Source: Selaginella moellendorffii (taxonomy: Eukaryota; Streptophyta; Lycopodiopsida; Selaginellales; Selaginellaceae). Taken from it: a stretch of DNA of 64,000 nucleotides. The notes beneath the pieces are model-generated. The model had not been told where the DNA came from. It saw nothing but the letters and a program-made list of their open reading frames with translations, and ran no database searches. Position numbers and translations under genes: made by a program. The DNA lies in the NCBI RefSeq assembly GCF_000143415.4, contig NW_003314422.1, forward strand, positions 166,391-230,390, given 5' to 3'. Below, piece by piece: positions 47,721 through 58,346 of the stretch. How positions within the stretch are numbered: position 1 is the first letter of the stretch; every line of letters starts with the position of its first letter.

Positions 47721-48779
47721 GTATTTGCTAACACTGCCATTAGGTCAAGGCTCGAAAGCCCAACCACTACATCCCGTTGACCTTTGAGACTTCCTTGACA
47801 CATGACCACATCCTTGATCACTACATAAGAGGATTATTCCTCTTGTTTTCCACAGTTTGGGACTTTGGGATAACATTTCAAAATATTGTGGATCTACACA
47901 AGCCTCATAAATGCTCTCCCCACCTTCTGCCTTTGGGTGCCCTAGCCATGTGGCTAGAGCGAGGTTCTAATGAGCCACACTAGGTATCCAAGTAGGTAGT
48001 GCCACCCATACTTTATTGACCATTCAATCTAGAGCCGGCTTTTGAACACTTCACCAAGTTACCCCACTTGTCCATTCATATTCACTTTATCCTTGAACTC
48101 CTCAATTATTATATCATCACTTAGCCTTCCTTGGTCACATTAGCCTTTCTTGGCTAAATTGGCTCCACTAGAGTCCTCCCCCTACTATACTTTTGGAGCT
48201 CACCAAACCCCTCTAGGCTCTGGGAGGCGATTGCTTTGGGCTTTCACCCTTGGACTTGGACTCGGACTCAAACTTGGACTTAGACTCAAACTTGATCTCG
48301 GTCTCAGCTTTGGTAGTGTTTTGTGAGCCTTAAGTTTGTGAATGCAAACAATGGTCATGGGTAACCTACCTTGATGAGATTGGCCACGTACAAATGCTAG
48401 ATCTAAATATCCTTGGTTCATAAGCACTCATAGATATTATCAAGAAAGGCCTTAATCACATCACCCCAAAACCACTCCAGGTGGCAAAACTTATTGTTGA
48501 AATTTGTGAGGCTTGGGATCATATTGCCAATATAATCCTAAAGGTTTACATCTGAAACTAACCAAGTAATAAAGTTGTTGTTGAACAGCATGTAAATTAC
48601 TAGGTTTGAATGGCATTATAGAATTGCTAAAGCACCCTATTCATGGATGTAATGACCACCCCCGAGGTGCAATTGCAATTGGAATGGGTGCATAAACACT
48701 TATATATATTAGTGGGATTGATAAAGCAGCCAACACACCTATATTCTTTTGCAAAACATTAGCCCATGGAGAAGCACTT

Positions 48780-49980
48780 GCATAGATGAACAGCAAAGGC
48801 TTCTCACTCGCATTCTCAGACAAGAATGTCCTTCAAACACTTGAGACAGTTGTAAAACAACTACTTGGTGACCCACTCTTACAGGAATTCCCACCTCAAC
48901 GACAGGATCTCCCATACCTCATGGGAATCTACAAAGTGCATAAGAACAAAATGCGTTAGTTAATGAATGTGGATGGATGTGTCTTTTTGGAAATCACAAT
49001 TTGCCTAATAGCTATCCTAAAAGGGATATAGGAGGCATTATAAAACATAGCTGATGATTTTTATGCATGGGTAAAGTTTTTTGGAGGAAAAACAAATGTA
49101 TGCTATATCCTTGGATCTACATAAGAGTTTGCAATTAATCTCCTTAATAGAATCATAACAATTTACATTAAAGACATCATCAAGTGATATGAGGCAATTC
49201 CCCTCGAGGGAGACCAAGGCTTTACGATGGCTATAACACATTTTGTCAACTTAGCCTTTGCACACTAAAATTATCTCAAAAAAACCTCTTTGTAATCCAA
49301 AAGAAAAATGGCAATTTTGAGGCCGAATGAAAACTTCTATATCACTTATCGGTAAAAGCTACAAGAATGGAGCTAACAAAAGTCATCGAACTTAATAACT
49401 TCATCATTTAACACACATATGTCCAGTTGGGGAACAGAGTGTGGAGGTAAGTCTGAGGAATCCCTATGGGCTTCTTATGCTCTCCCTTGTGGTGTAATTT
49501 GTACCTCTTTTACTTCGAGTATAATTTTGTTATTTGACTTGCACAATTAGGCCAATATGATTTACTCTGCCTTTTTAAACATAGCTTCAGGTACATAGAT
49601 GACCTCATTTCGATGAACAATCCTATGATCTTCTCCTTCCTTGACCCTGATCAAATAAAGTTCAAAGGAAATCCATTTTGGATATATCCACTACAATTCC
49701 TTGCCATGTAAAATGAGATGGACAATCCATTTATTGGTACGGATGGCTCACTCGTGAATTTGTTAGCTCATTTCCTGAGCTTTTAGATCTGGGTTGACAA
49801 TACTTTTCTAACAACAAAGTACAATAAGTGTAGATCACTTAAATTCCAGATCTCGATGTATATCTATTGAGACTTTAATCACCTTGTTGCAAACTCATCT
49901 AAAGTAATCCTGGGACAAGTTTTTGCACTTTTCTATTTTATTAATACCATTAGTGGTGTCATCCTTGATATTGATAATCA
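48780..49980 (+). pseudogene. Decayed reverse transcriptase, Penelope-like type
   Basis: Stop-riddled but readable polymerase motifs occur in order on the plus strand: PYLMGIYKVHKNKMR near 48912 (fingers), YEAIPLEGDQGF near 49180 (motif A region), GIPMGFLCSPLWCNL starting near 49457 (motif B), FRYIDDLISMNNP with the catalytic YIDDL at 49592-49606 (motif C), then NPFWIYPLQFLAM and FQISMY. From motif B to the end one frame serves, broken by stop codons; earlier parts shift frame. The GIPMG...YIDDL spacing and the WIYPL block resemble the Penelope/Naiad-type RTs I recall from animals and algae; that assignment is inference. No endonuclease domain was seen. The relic is flanked by direct repeats at 47.3 and 50.0 kb. 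Confidence 0.7.
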
Positions 49981-50009
49981 GTAAGTGACTAAATTTTCTA
50001 TTCTACTTT

Positions 50010-50390
50010 AGTCACTTAACCACACCTTTAACCACTTGAAGGAGTCTCACTCATAACCTCTATAAGTCCTATTCAGGACTTAGAGCTTGTTAGCCCCAAG
50101 AATAACATCCATGCCACTCAACCTTTACATTTAGTTTAAGTGCTCTACGTGTCTGATTCTATGACTGACACCCAAAGATACCACTAATATAACAACCCAT
50201 TACGCTAAGGCCATGCCCATTCACCTTTGTCACATGGTGATCTAACACCACTTATATCATAGTCTTGTCTCTCAAAAACTGAGCTATTCGTCCATGAGTG
50301 ATCATCCTAGATCCATCTTTAGGATTTTCGCAGACATGGGAAATAGCCTCCCTTTTTTGGTCCCTACTAAATCCCTTTTTGTTTATAATA
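50010..50390 (+). repeat. Direct repeat, right copy (flanks reverse transcriptase relic)
   Basis: Counterpart of 47315-47720 in the same orientation, about 2.7 kb downstream. The pair brackets the RT relic and could be old terminal repeats, such as the pseudo-LTRs of Penelope-like elements, or copies of another dispersed repeat. Confidence 0.65.
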
Positions 50391-50394
50391 CATT

Positions 50395-50900
50395 TTATTT
50401 CTCTCCCCTTAAGTTAATTGAAAAAGGGGTAATTGTTTGGTGAGAGAGCCTTTAATAGCTATTTTATCCCCATTTATCCCTTGGTTCTAATTGTTATTTA
50501 TGGTAAGTGTCTAAATTTGCTAATTTTCTAATGATCCATTGTTTGGTGAGAGAGTCTTTAGTAGCTATTTTATCCTCATTTATCCCCCAAGGTTCTACTG
50601 ATCTATGGTGATAGTATATCCAAATTTCATCTCATGATCACATACATTACACTCACCCCCCCAAGGTTCTACTAATCCATGGTGATAGTATATCCAAATT
50701 TCATCTCATGATCACATGCACTAAACTCACCCCCCCATTCAAAGATGTCAATGTCCTCATTGACTATTGACTAACAACCCTTATTGAGCTTAAGGGAACT
50801 AACACCTTCATTTCCACAATAAATCTACCAATTCTTCCATTGTGTAGATCAGCTATTCCATGTGAGGCAACTAAAGCTCTATTTCGTTAAAGTGGGAATT
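50395..50900 (-). mobile_element. Truncated, rearranged inverted copy of the 13.4-15.7 kb LTR element
   Basis: On the minus strand this stretch repeats the LTR and PPT-side interior of the outer element: GATCATGAGATGAAATTTGG, TATACTATCACCATGGAT, GGGATAAATGGGGATAAAAT and GGTGAGAGAGCC in complement. Parts are present twice. The LTR ends are degraded and no primer-binding site is left. Confidence 0.7.
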
Positions 50901-51315
50901 GTCATTATCCCACTTGTAAAATAAGGTTTCCAAACCTTTATATAGTATATAAATATAACAAAATTCAACTGCATTGAGGCACATGCCATTTTATTTTAAA
51001 CAAGGAAATGTCTACTCAATCACTTCTCCTCCCCCTGCCACTGCTTCACCTCTCTCTTCTCCTTGTCATCGTCGTCCAATTTCTTTCCATCCTTTTAATA
51101 TTGGCTCAGTTGCTCCGAGTCTAGATGGAGCCCAAGTCCCCATTCAATCTTTACTTTCCCCTTATTAATAAAACAACTTCGTAGACTTCCAATAACATGC
51201 TGTAACACTTCTAGTATAATGCAAATCCTCTCAAAGAATTGTCTTTTAATATTAATACAATGGCATGGAACCCCATGCCATAATAAGTTACATTTTTAAA
51301 TAAATACATGCCATC
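50901..51315. other. AT-rich 3'-flanking DNA of gene A
   Basis: About 400 bp with a short plus-strand frame (50974-51168) of no recognised family. Probably the 3' flank of the minus-strand gene that ends at 51316. Confidence 0.5.
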
Positions 51316-54300
51316 TCAGACTGTTATTTTTTGCCTCCAACACCTATACAATAATCTTGGAATTTCATCACTCTCCACACTATCAGGATTTAAACCCAAT
51401 AGTAATGCCATCTCTTCTCTAATACGTCCACACTCATGTTCAGTGGTCGAAGAACCCATCCGGTTGAGCAGATTATGGAGATGCGGATAGTGCTTGGCTA
51501 GACAATATACATGCCATAAATGATGACTGGTGTCTGTCCGATCAAATGGCTTCTGATATACCGTTCCATCTGCCATTTGGTTGATTTCTGCAGCCACCTC
51601 CTGGACTGGCCGGTTCTCTATCACCATCGCTTCAAGCCGTTTTGCAAGGTCCCCCAGAACATACGGTTTCTTCTCCCTAGTTTCCATACTGCAAGAGATG
51701 GGGTGCACTGCATATGTGTGCATGTTCGCTGCAGTTTTAATCGGCGAGTCATCGATGATGAGGATTTCACTTGACCTAGCAGTCTGGTTCATCACTACAG
51801 CCTCTGCCTTGACGAAGATGGGCTTGCTACCCCTCACATGGACCATAGTCAAGCAATCCTCCTGCGTTAGGAGAAAGTCAAATGGTAATATTACTCGCGT
51901 CTGATCGTGCATCATCTGTAGCAACATTAATGCATTGTGGCGCATCATGGATGTCCAAACTCCCAATTGCAAATTGAACCCGGCCCTCTGTTTTAAGTGT
52001 CGCATGGTCATTATTAGATCCCGCAGTTTCTCCCGTGTGATTAATGTGAATCTGTCTCTTTTGACCAACTTGCGACCGCAGGCTTTGGAGGGTGCAGTGA
52101 CATTCGAGGACGAGCCACGCTCATGGGAGAAAAGGACACCGTTCAGATCAAAAATGATACAGTACTTTTGCCGTGACTCTGAAATGAAATGCGTCAGCAT
52201 AAAAAATGGTACAAGTCAATTTTACCATCTACAATATTAGCGAATGGTGCTCCCGATGGTCGTTCAGAGGGTTTTGGTCGAGGAAACGTGAAGGGCGGAA
52301 ATACTCTCCTCTGCAATGTGGGGTCAATCGCATCCGATGGCGTGTGGGCACATACCATTTCAGCTGTAGACTCTGGTACAACTGGCTCAACAGTGGCATG
52401 GGGTGGTTCCGATGGCGTGTGATCACACGCCATTTCAGCTGGTGCCTCCGTTGGCAAAGTGGACATGACCGAACAGGCAGCAGGGGCGGTGTAGGGAGGT
52501 TCCAACGGCGCGTAGTCAGACGATTGGGCACACGTTGGAAATGAGGATACGACCGGCTCGGCGGCTGGGGCGGCCTCATGCGGGTCCAATGGCGCCTGGT
52601 CACTGTCAGTTGGATACGTGGACAAGATTGACTCAGTGGTATGGGCAGCATCAAGTGGAGCGTGGTCAACTTGCTTGGCGTTGATATGGATAGTAGCCTC
52701 CACCAGCTCTGATGACTCTTGCAGGCAAGTAGAGTCCACTGGCGGATCCATATGCATGTCCAAATATCTCCCTTCGATTGAGATGGTATCCTCCCGTGCT
52801 ACTAAAAACAAACTCATTAGCACATTGAATCGACTATACTGTATTTACCATCAACTGCTATTGAGGAACTAGGACCGATATCACTTGGGCGCACTGCTGA
52901 TTTTGAAGGATTGGACATACGTTTCGACCCTTGCTTGGCACTATCCTTCCTCGACACTAAAGGCTAGAGTTTGTATCTTAATTCAACTGAATAATCTCTA
53001 CTTACCATTTCTTCTGCGACCTACATGGACAATGTTAGAAATGGTAAAAGGTTAGGAATGGATGTACTATTATTTACCTGATGGTTTGTCTTGTATGACC
53101 TTCCTCCGCTGCTCTTTGGCCACCTCAGGCTGGCCATCGTCGTCATCATCGTCATCGTCGTTATTGTGATCGTCACCATTGTGAGGACCATCCAAGTCCT
53201 CTTCGTCCTCCTCTTCTTCATCCTCCTCTTCTTCGTCCTCCTCTTCTTTGTCCTCCTCTTCGTCCTTCTGCTCTTCCTGCTCATTATCTTTCTCTGGCTC
53301 CTCATCCCCCTCTTGCATTTCTTCCATAGGCTGCTCAGGTTGGATGGCTTGTTTTTCCAGGACCATCTTGGGAAAATCATCTAGCCGAGTCTCCATCTCA
53401 AAATACAAGACATCCATAGCCTGTTTTAGTGCGTGACCTAGGACCGTATCCTCACCCGACTGTCTTAACATGGTTTCTACACGTTCTTGCACCCTTCGAA
53501 AACGACGAGATGAGAAAAACGTGGCCCTGACTTGAAAAGCATCCCTCATCCATTGTACCTCTCCATTGAGATTGGGGAAGGGGAGTCCGCCATAGGAATC
53601 TGAGTCAGAAGGTGGTGACTGGCTCCTTTCACTCAGCCCTTGATCTGCAATGAATGGCATGAGCACACACGCCATAACCGCGAGGCATTACCTATCATCT
53701 TTTCGTTGCCCTTCTTCCTTTTCGAATCAAACGCCTCTGATCCTGACGACTGTCCAACGTGCTTTCGCTTTTTATGACCACTGTCAGTTTGAGCTTGGCT
53801 GGTGCTTGCCTGTTTTGCCTTTGAAGAAGTGTCTCCTGCAAGGAATGGCATGAGACCACACGCCATTGCAAATATAATTTGTACCTCCTTTTTCCTATTG
53901 CTTGTCTGTTTGTCCTTCTTCGACGCGCCACCAGTGCGCTTTTCAGTCCTCGTGTCTGAATATTCACAATGATCTATAATCAAAATGGCGTGAGGCCTCA
54001 CGTGACCTTACCTTGTGCAGGTTGTGAGCTCGGCCTAACATCAGTAGCTGTTAACGCCGTTTCAGCATCTGGGGGTGGCCACGCTCCTGCATACAGAGCT
54101 TGTGAGATAACATTTAAACTTAAAGTGCGTACTCACCAGGTTCGTAGAGAAGATACTGTTTTTCTTTGGCAACTGTAATTATATGCTCCATTGAAGTCAC
54201 CTCTTCAATGGAGTTTGTCACCGCAACACACGGGACACCCTTGAGTAGTGCGGCTCGAAAGAATAGTCCGCCGCAGTTGTACTCGACAACGCATTTGCCC

Positions 54301-56570
54301 TTGGAGTCACCCGCTATTGCGTTGAAGACCCAGCTGAGCATTTCCCATGCTGCACCTGGAGCTTTCTTTGGATTCGAAAGCTCCATAGCCGTCTTCAGTT
54401 CCTCAGGCACGGGTAAATTGACCTCCCTCAGATCAATTCGATCGGCTTTGTTGAACGAAGCTGGGAAGTCACTCCAGTCCCACTCTGCTGCAGGACCAAT
54501 AACAAGGGCGACTGTGAAGATGCGAACATTCGTCGGTATCTTCTTCTTAGCCATTATCCCATGGATCTCCCGCATCTCCTTGCTTTTCAACCGAGCCTTC
54601 ACCTCGTTCAAGGCCTTCCAGAACTTGTGATAGGATTCGGAGTCGTAGATCATATAGTGGACTGAAGATTCCACCTCCGCAAGTCCCACCATTAAGTCAA
54701 TGATGGAGCTGACTTCGTCTGCATGAGTGATCTCCTCGTTTGTGAAGTCCATCACACAAAAGATGTTCTTGACCTGCTCATCTCCGCGGGAAACGATGCT
54801 CCTCCACCTTTGATCCTCATCCGAATTCACGTATACCCGGTAAGGTTCTCGATAGGCCTCTGCTGCGGGGTCGAGCTGTTTCTGAAGCCGGCGGTCGACA
54901 TCCCTCTTAATGAAATTTGGATACTGATCCAACTTCTCAGCTTTACTTTTCGTGGCATCCCGCAGCAGATCGATGAACTTGGGGGCCCCCTTCACGTACT
55001 CGTCGATGTCTTCATTTGACAAGTCCAGCTCTTCCATCATCTCTTGCGTGGTGTCGATGCTCACCCTCGCCACGGCCACTTGCTCGAAGATCCAATCCTT
55101 CAATAGCGCACCCATTGAGTGCAACAATTCCCCGGCATGGTACCTCCTCAGCACATCTACCCATTTGTCAAAAACAACTTTTGTCGCGAGTAAAATGTTA
55201 TGGATGCTGAGTGTGTCATTGACCCCTAGTGTTTTCGAGAGAAGACTCGAGAATTCCTGCAATGGAAATGGCGTGAGGCCACATGCTATGCCACATGCAA
55301 CGAGGCTTACCTGCCAGGCGCTAGTTGCTAGTGCACGTCCTTATCCTGGTTTTTGTGGCTTCTTCAGTTGAACCCAGAGCTTCCGTGTTCGTGCCAATGT
55401 CTCGTGCAGACCCGATTTGTAGCACGTTTCTTGCTTGACATTCTGCGCGTGGGAGATGTATATGATAGATCGGAGGGGCGAGTTGCCTTTTATCAGGCGG
55501 ACAACTCTTGTCTTGAAGACTTTCTTCACCTCCTCGCCCACCATAATATCCACAACTATCTGTTGCATTGCCAAGCTAGAATGCTGCCCGGAGACGGCAT
55601 AGAACCGGATGTTCTGATCGTCCAACACCTTCCTATTGATCAAGTCTGGAAACCTCGTCTCGCCCTTCATTGTTCGGTAGTAGGGGATCACGTCTGCGAT
55701 GTCGGGTGTTACTGGACTTGCCAGCATCTTCTGCTTCAGTTTCTCCACCCACTCATCAGATACTAGCCTGTGGTTGTATTTGCTTTGGATCTCGATACGG
55801 CTCACGTCGATTGTATATACTTTGTTGGAATAGTAACAAGTACTATTATCTGCAACAATTTTTGCTGCCTCTTCTTGCTCTTTCTGCTCTTTGAGGCTCT
55901 TCTTTTTGGTGGGTGTAGTGTTCGAACCCGAGGCAATGGCATCACCGAGTAGCTTCTTTTTTGGAGCAGCAGAGTCGGACGTCGGCTTGAGCTTGACCAC
56001 CTTTTTCTGCTTCGGGGTAGTTTCCAGATCGACCCCCTTCCCCTTCGCTTCGCAAACTGGAGGCACTCTCAACGGCTCAATGTTGGAATATAGTTTTTGA
56101 ACATCGTCGTAGGTGAGGTCCGTGGATTCCATGTGATCTTCATAGACCCGCAGCGTCTTTGAAATTGTGGGCCTCCTGGACAACCTCTCCCTAGCTCCCT
56201 CTAGGAATTCCTCATAGCCGCTGCCCCCCTCTGGGAAGCCGCTAGGATGTGCAAGGTGGATCTTGAAGGCGGACGCTGTCTCTACCACAAGTGCCAGTCC
56301 ATATTCTTGCATGGAACTGCATGGAGTGTCTGTCACTTGGATGAGGATCCCCATGCATTCTTTTCTCCCACCATCTTTGTTGTACAGCATCAGATCCTCG
56401 CCTTCCATCCCGACTTGTGAGCTCCTCCCCCTTCTCTGCATCCACATTGACAGTGGCTGGAAGAAGAACGCAATTCCTCGCCTGTTCAGAAATGCACAAC
56501 AATTAGAGCTGACAGATGAAAAGCTAGCAGCTGGAAATAACGTGAGGCCACACGCCATTCACCACTGCAT
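51316..56570 (-). CDS. Gene A: ParB-like / degenerate methyltransferase-like / FCP1-HAD phosphatase-like fusion, multi-exon, one internal stop
   Basis: Eleven exons join in one frame from a tentative ATG at 56570: 56563-56570, 55311-56481, 54137-55256, 54012-54086, 53885-53973, 53692-53818, 53078-53644, 53006-53020, 52849-52956, 52226-52801 and 51316-52178. Together they make 1573 codons, interrupted only by a TAA at 55341-55343 (codon 383). Residues about 224-330 resemble ParB/Srx domains (YTIDVSRIEIQ, then FYAVSGQHSSLAM in place of GxHR). About 650-750 matches the methyltransferase half of gene B, but motif IV reads GPAAEWDW and motif I reads EYNCGG, so it is probably inactive. A Ser/Lys-rich and acidic linker with a D/E run follows, then a PLDP-type repeat region. 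The C-terminus is FCP1-like: IIFDLNGVL, where Asn replaces the second Asp, and IIDDSP near 1428. Upstream exons at 56626-56669 and 56721 onward probably form its leader. The function is unknown. Confidence 0.72.
52230..52700 (-). repeat. Degenerate protein repeat in gene A exon (PLDP-type)
   Basis: The coding exon repeats a ~30-residue unit: DHAPLDAAHTTES, DQAPLDPHEAAPA, DYAPLEPPYTAPA, DHTPSEPPHATVE, AHTPSDAIDP. The last two units include copies of the 22-bp palindrome, so palindrome and protein repeat may have spread together. Confidence 0.65.
53136..53300 (-). repeat. Acidic D/E-coding simple repeat in gene A
   Basis: GAA/GAG/GAC-type codons give long Glu and Asp runs. On the plus strand it reads as Ser/Leu/Phe-rich shadow frames that are not genes. 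Confidence 0.85.
53645..53691 (-). other. Palindrome-bearing intron of gene A (47 nt)
   Basis: GTAATGCCTCG ... TCATTGCAG, palindrome at 53654-53675. The flanking exons join in phase. Confidence 0.7.
53819..53884 (-). other. Palindrome-bearing intron of gene A (66 nt)
   Basis: GTACAAATTAT ... TTCAAAG, palindrome at 53845-53866. A nearer acceptor (CCTTGCAG, giving 49 nt) would shift the frame to a stop; the distal AG keeps it open. Confidence 0.55.
53974..54011 (-). other. Palindrome-bearing intron of gene A (38 nt)
   Basis: GTAAGGTCACG ... GATTATAG, with the palindrome at 53985-54006. Its donor arm overlaps the palindrome. Joining the flanking exons keeps the frame. Confidence 0.65.
55257..55310 (-). 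other. Palindrome-bearing intron of gene A (54 nt)
   Basis: GTAAGCCTCG ... CCATTGCAG, with the palindrome at 55268-55289 close to the acceptor. Confidence 0.7.
55341..55343 (-). other. In-frame TAA inside gene A
   Basis: The codon after QLKKPQKPG is TAA, yet the same exon stays open afterwards to a good donor (GGCAG before GTAAGCC) and joins in phase to the next exon. It is either a nonsense mutation, a sequencing error, or the true end of an N-terminal ParB protein with a second gene downstream. Confidence 0.7.
56482..56562 (-). other. Palindrome-bearing intron of gene A (81 nt)
   Basis: GTGAATGGC ... CTGAACAG, with the palindrome at 56537-56558 beginning near the donor. An alternative acceptor (TTTCCAG) lies at 56531, but only the distal one keeps the downstream frame. 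Confidence 0.6.
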
Positions 56571-56591
56571 CAGATGTCTTGAGGCTGCATC

Positions 56592-56625
56592 CTAAGATGG
56601 CGTGAGGTTACACGCCATCTGTAAC
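56592..56625 (-). other. Palindrome-bearing intron of gene A (34 nt)
   Basis: GTTACAG ... ATCTTAG. The palindrome at 56597-56618 makes up two thirds of it. At 34 nt it would be an exceptionally short plant intron. Confidence 0.5.
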
Positions 56626-56669
56626 CGGACTGCACTCGAGAGCCCAATCGGTGCATGCCAATGTTGCTA

Positions 56670-56720
56670 CTGAATGGCATGTGGCCTCATGCCATTTTCT
56701 ACTTGGTCTAAAAGACTTAC
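56670..56720 (-). other. Palindrome-bearing intron of gene A (51 nt)
   Basis: GTAAGTCTTTT ... CATTCAG, with the 22-bp palindrome at 56674-56695 lying directly before the acceptor. Upstream leader exon ends at 56721. Confidence 0.65.
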
Positions 56721-56929
56721 CATTTGAAGCCGAATGGAGGCCGTGACAATCGAGGCCGGACTCGCTGGCGAATGTGCACTGTGTGTGCAGCGGATCGTAG
56801 CAGCAAGGCTACTCTGCCACTTACAGTTGGAGAGTGGTGCTGAAATCTCCCGAGACGCCAAGTGGGCTGCGTGTGGGTGGCGGAGTGGGCGGCGGAGTTG
56901 GCGGCGAAGTTACAAACTGGGTGTGTCTT

Positions 56930-57110
56930 GAAGTGGACGCCGATGCACACGAGCGCGATGCGAGCGCGAGTGTGATGCAAGCGCGAGTGGACGCCGATGC
57001 ACACGAGAAACCTGTAGAGAAGTGAGCATGATCGCGAGTGGGAGCGCGATGCGAGCGGGAGCGCGAGTGTGATGCGAGCGCGAGTGCGAGTGTGCGAGCG
57101 CGAGTACAAA
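56930..57110. repeat. GCGAGC-type minisatellite
   Basis: Irregular repeats of GCGAGCGCGAGTGTGAT-like units. It generates Arg/Ser/His-rich shadow frames (for example SHTRTRARITLA) with no domain. It may lie in the 5' leader or promoter of gene A. Confidence 0.75.
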
Positions 57111-58320
57111 GCAAAATGCAAAACCTAACCTCACACGCGCGAAATGTCACAACGGTTGGTAATCCCGCCACGTCATCATTCCTCGGACTTGGGCGCCACC
57201 ATTAATTTCTGGATTGCCGCGCGCATGCAAGCACGCAAAATCCATAAGAAATCCGCAACGTCATCATTCCTCGGACTGCATGCACGCGAAATCCAAAAGA
57301 AAGATCATGATTGGGATATCATTTAATACCCTCGCTATATTTATACCATGCATGATTGGATATTCCAAAGCATCTTGTATTTCCAAAAATGGCAGATGTT
57401 CAGCTAAATAAAGAAATTCTATCTGTTTCTATTTTTCTCTCAAATCAATATTATAGCGTGTGGGCTCATGCAATTTTGAACCAAAGAAACCCAAAAAACG
57501 TTGGACCCAAAATATTTTGAAAAAACCCAAAAAACCCTAAACATTTTAAACCCAAAAATCCAGGCGTCCTGTGGCGTTATTCCTTAAATGGCGTGTGGGC
57601 GCATGCCATTTTCAGGGCCAAATGCTGAATGGAGAAAAATTCCCTTTCAGTGCAAATGCTGCAAGAGGCAGATGCCGAGCACAAAGGATTGTAACTACCT
57701 CACATGACACAGATAAACTTTTCTCTATTTGGCAAAGATAAACTTTATAGCGTGTGGGCTCATGCAATTTTGAACCCAAAAAATGCACCAAAAAATTCTC
57801 GGCGTCATCTGGCGTTATCTCTTGAATGGCGTGGGGCCGCATGCCATTTTCAGGGGCACATAGGAGTATATTCCTAGGATATTCTAACACGCGCGAGATT
57901 TTTTTGAGTTTTCTGGAGATCCAACCGTTAGATCGCAACTAGATTTTACAGAATGGTATACAATGTCTTTCTTGATGACCCTGCAAAGAAGCATCTCGAT
58001 CGGACACCACATGAGACCACACGAGCCTTACAATGTTTCAGGGGCATTTGCCATAGATCCGACCGTTATTTTGCTCCAAGATTTTACAGTTTGGTGTGCA
58101 TTGACCTTTCCATCGAAACTGCAAAGGGACATCACAATCAGATGCGGGATCACAAGAAACTAATTTCACTAACTCTGGTTTCACCAAGATCTACGTAAGG
58201 AGTTATGAAATGAAAAGACCCTCTCTATTGAAATGTGTTTATGGTCCTAGGGGCATTGTGACATATCAAAAGATTTTGCATCAAGTTCTGTATTTGCATG
58301 TTTATCAAGCTACTGAATTG

Positions 58321-58346
58321 CTAAACCCTAAACCCTAAACCCTAAA
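58321..58346. repeat. Interstitial telomere-like repeat (CCCTAAA)n
   Basis: Three tandem CCCTAAA units, flanked by ordinary intergenic DNA. Confidence 0.85.

Noticed and set aside
53091-53436. Plus-strand hydrophobic Leu/Phe/Ser-rich frames that look like membrane proteins
   Set aside because: They are the antisense of the Glu/Asp run of gene A.
53651-56558. Starts reading MACGLMPF or MRPHAI in several frames
   Set aside because: These peptides are translations of the 22-bp palindrome inside introns, not conserved protein N-termini.
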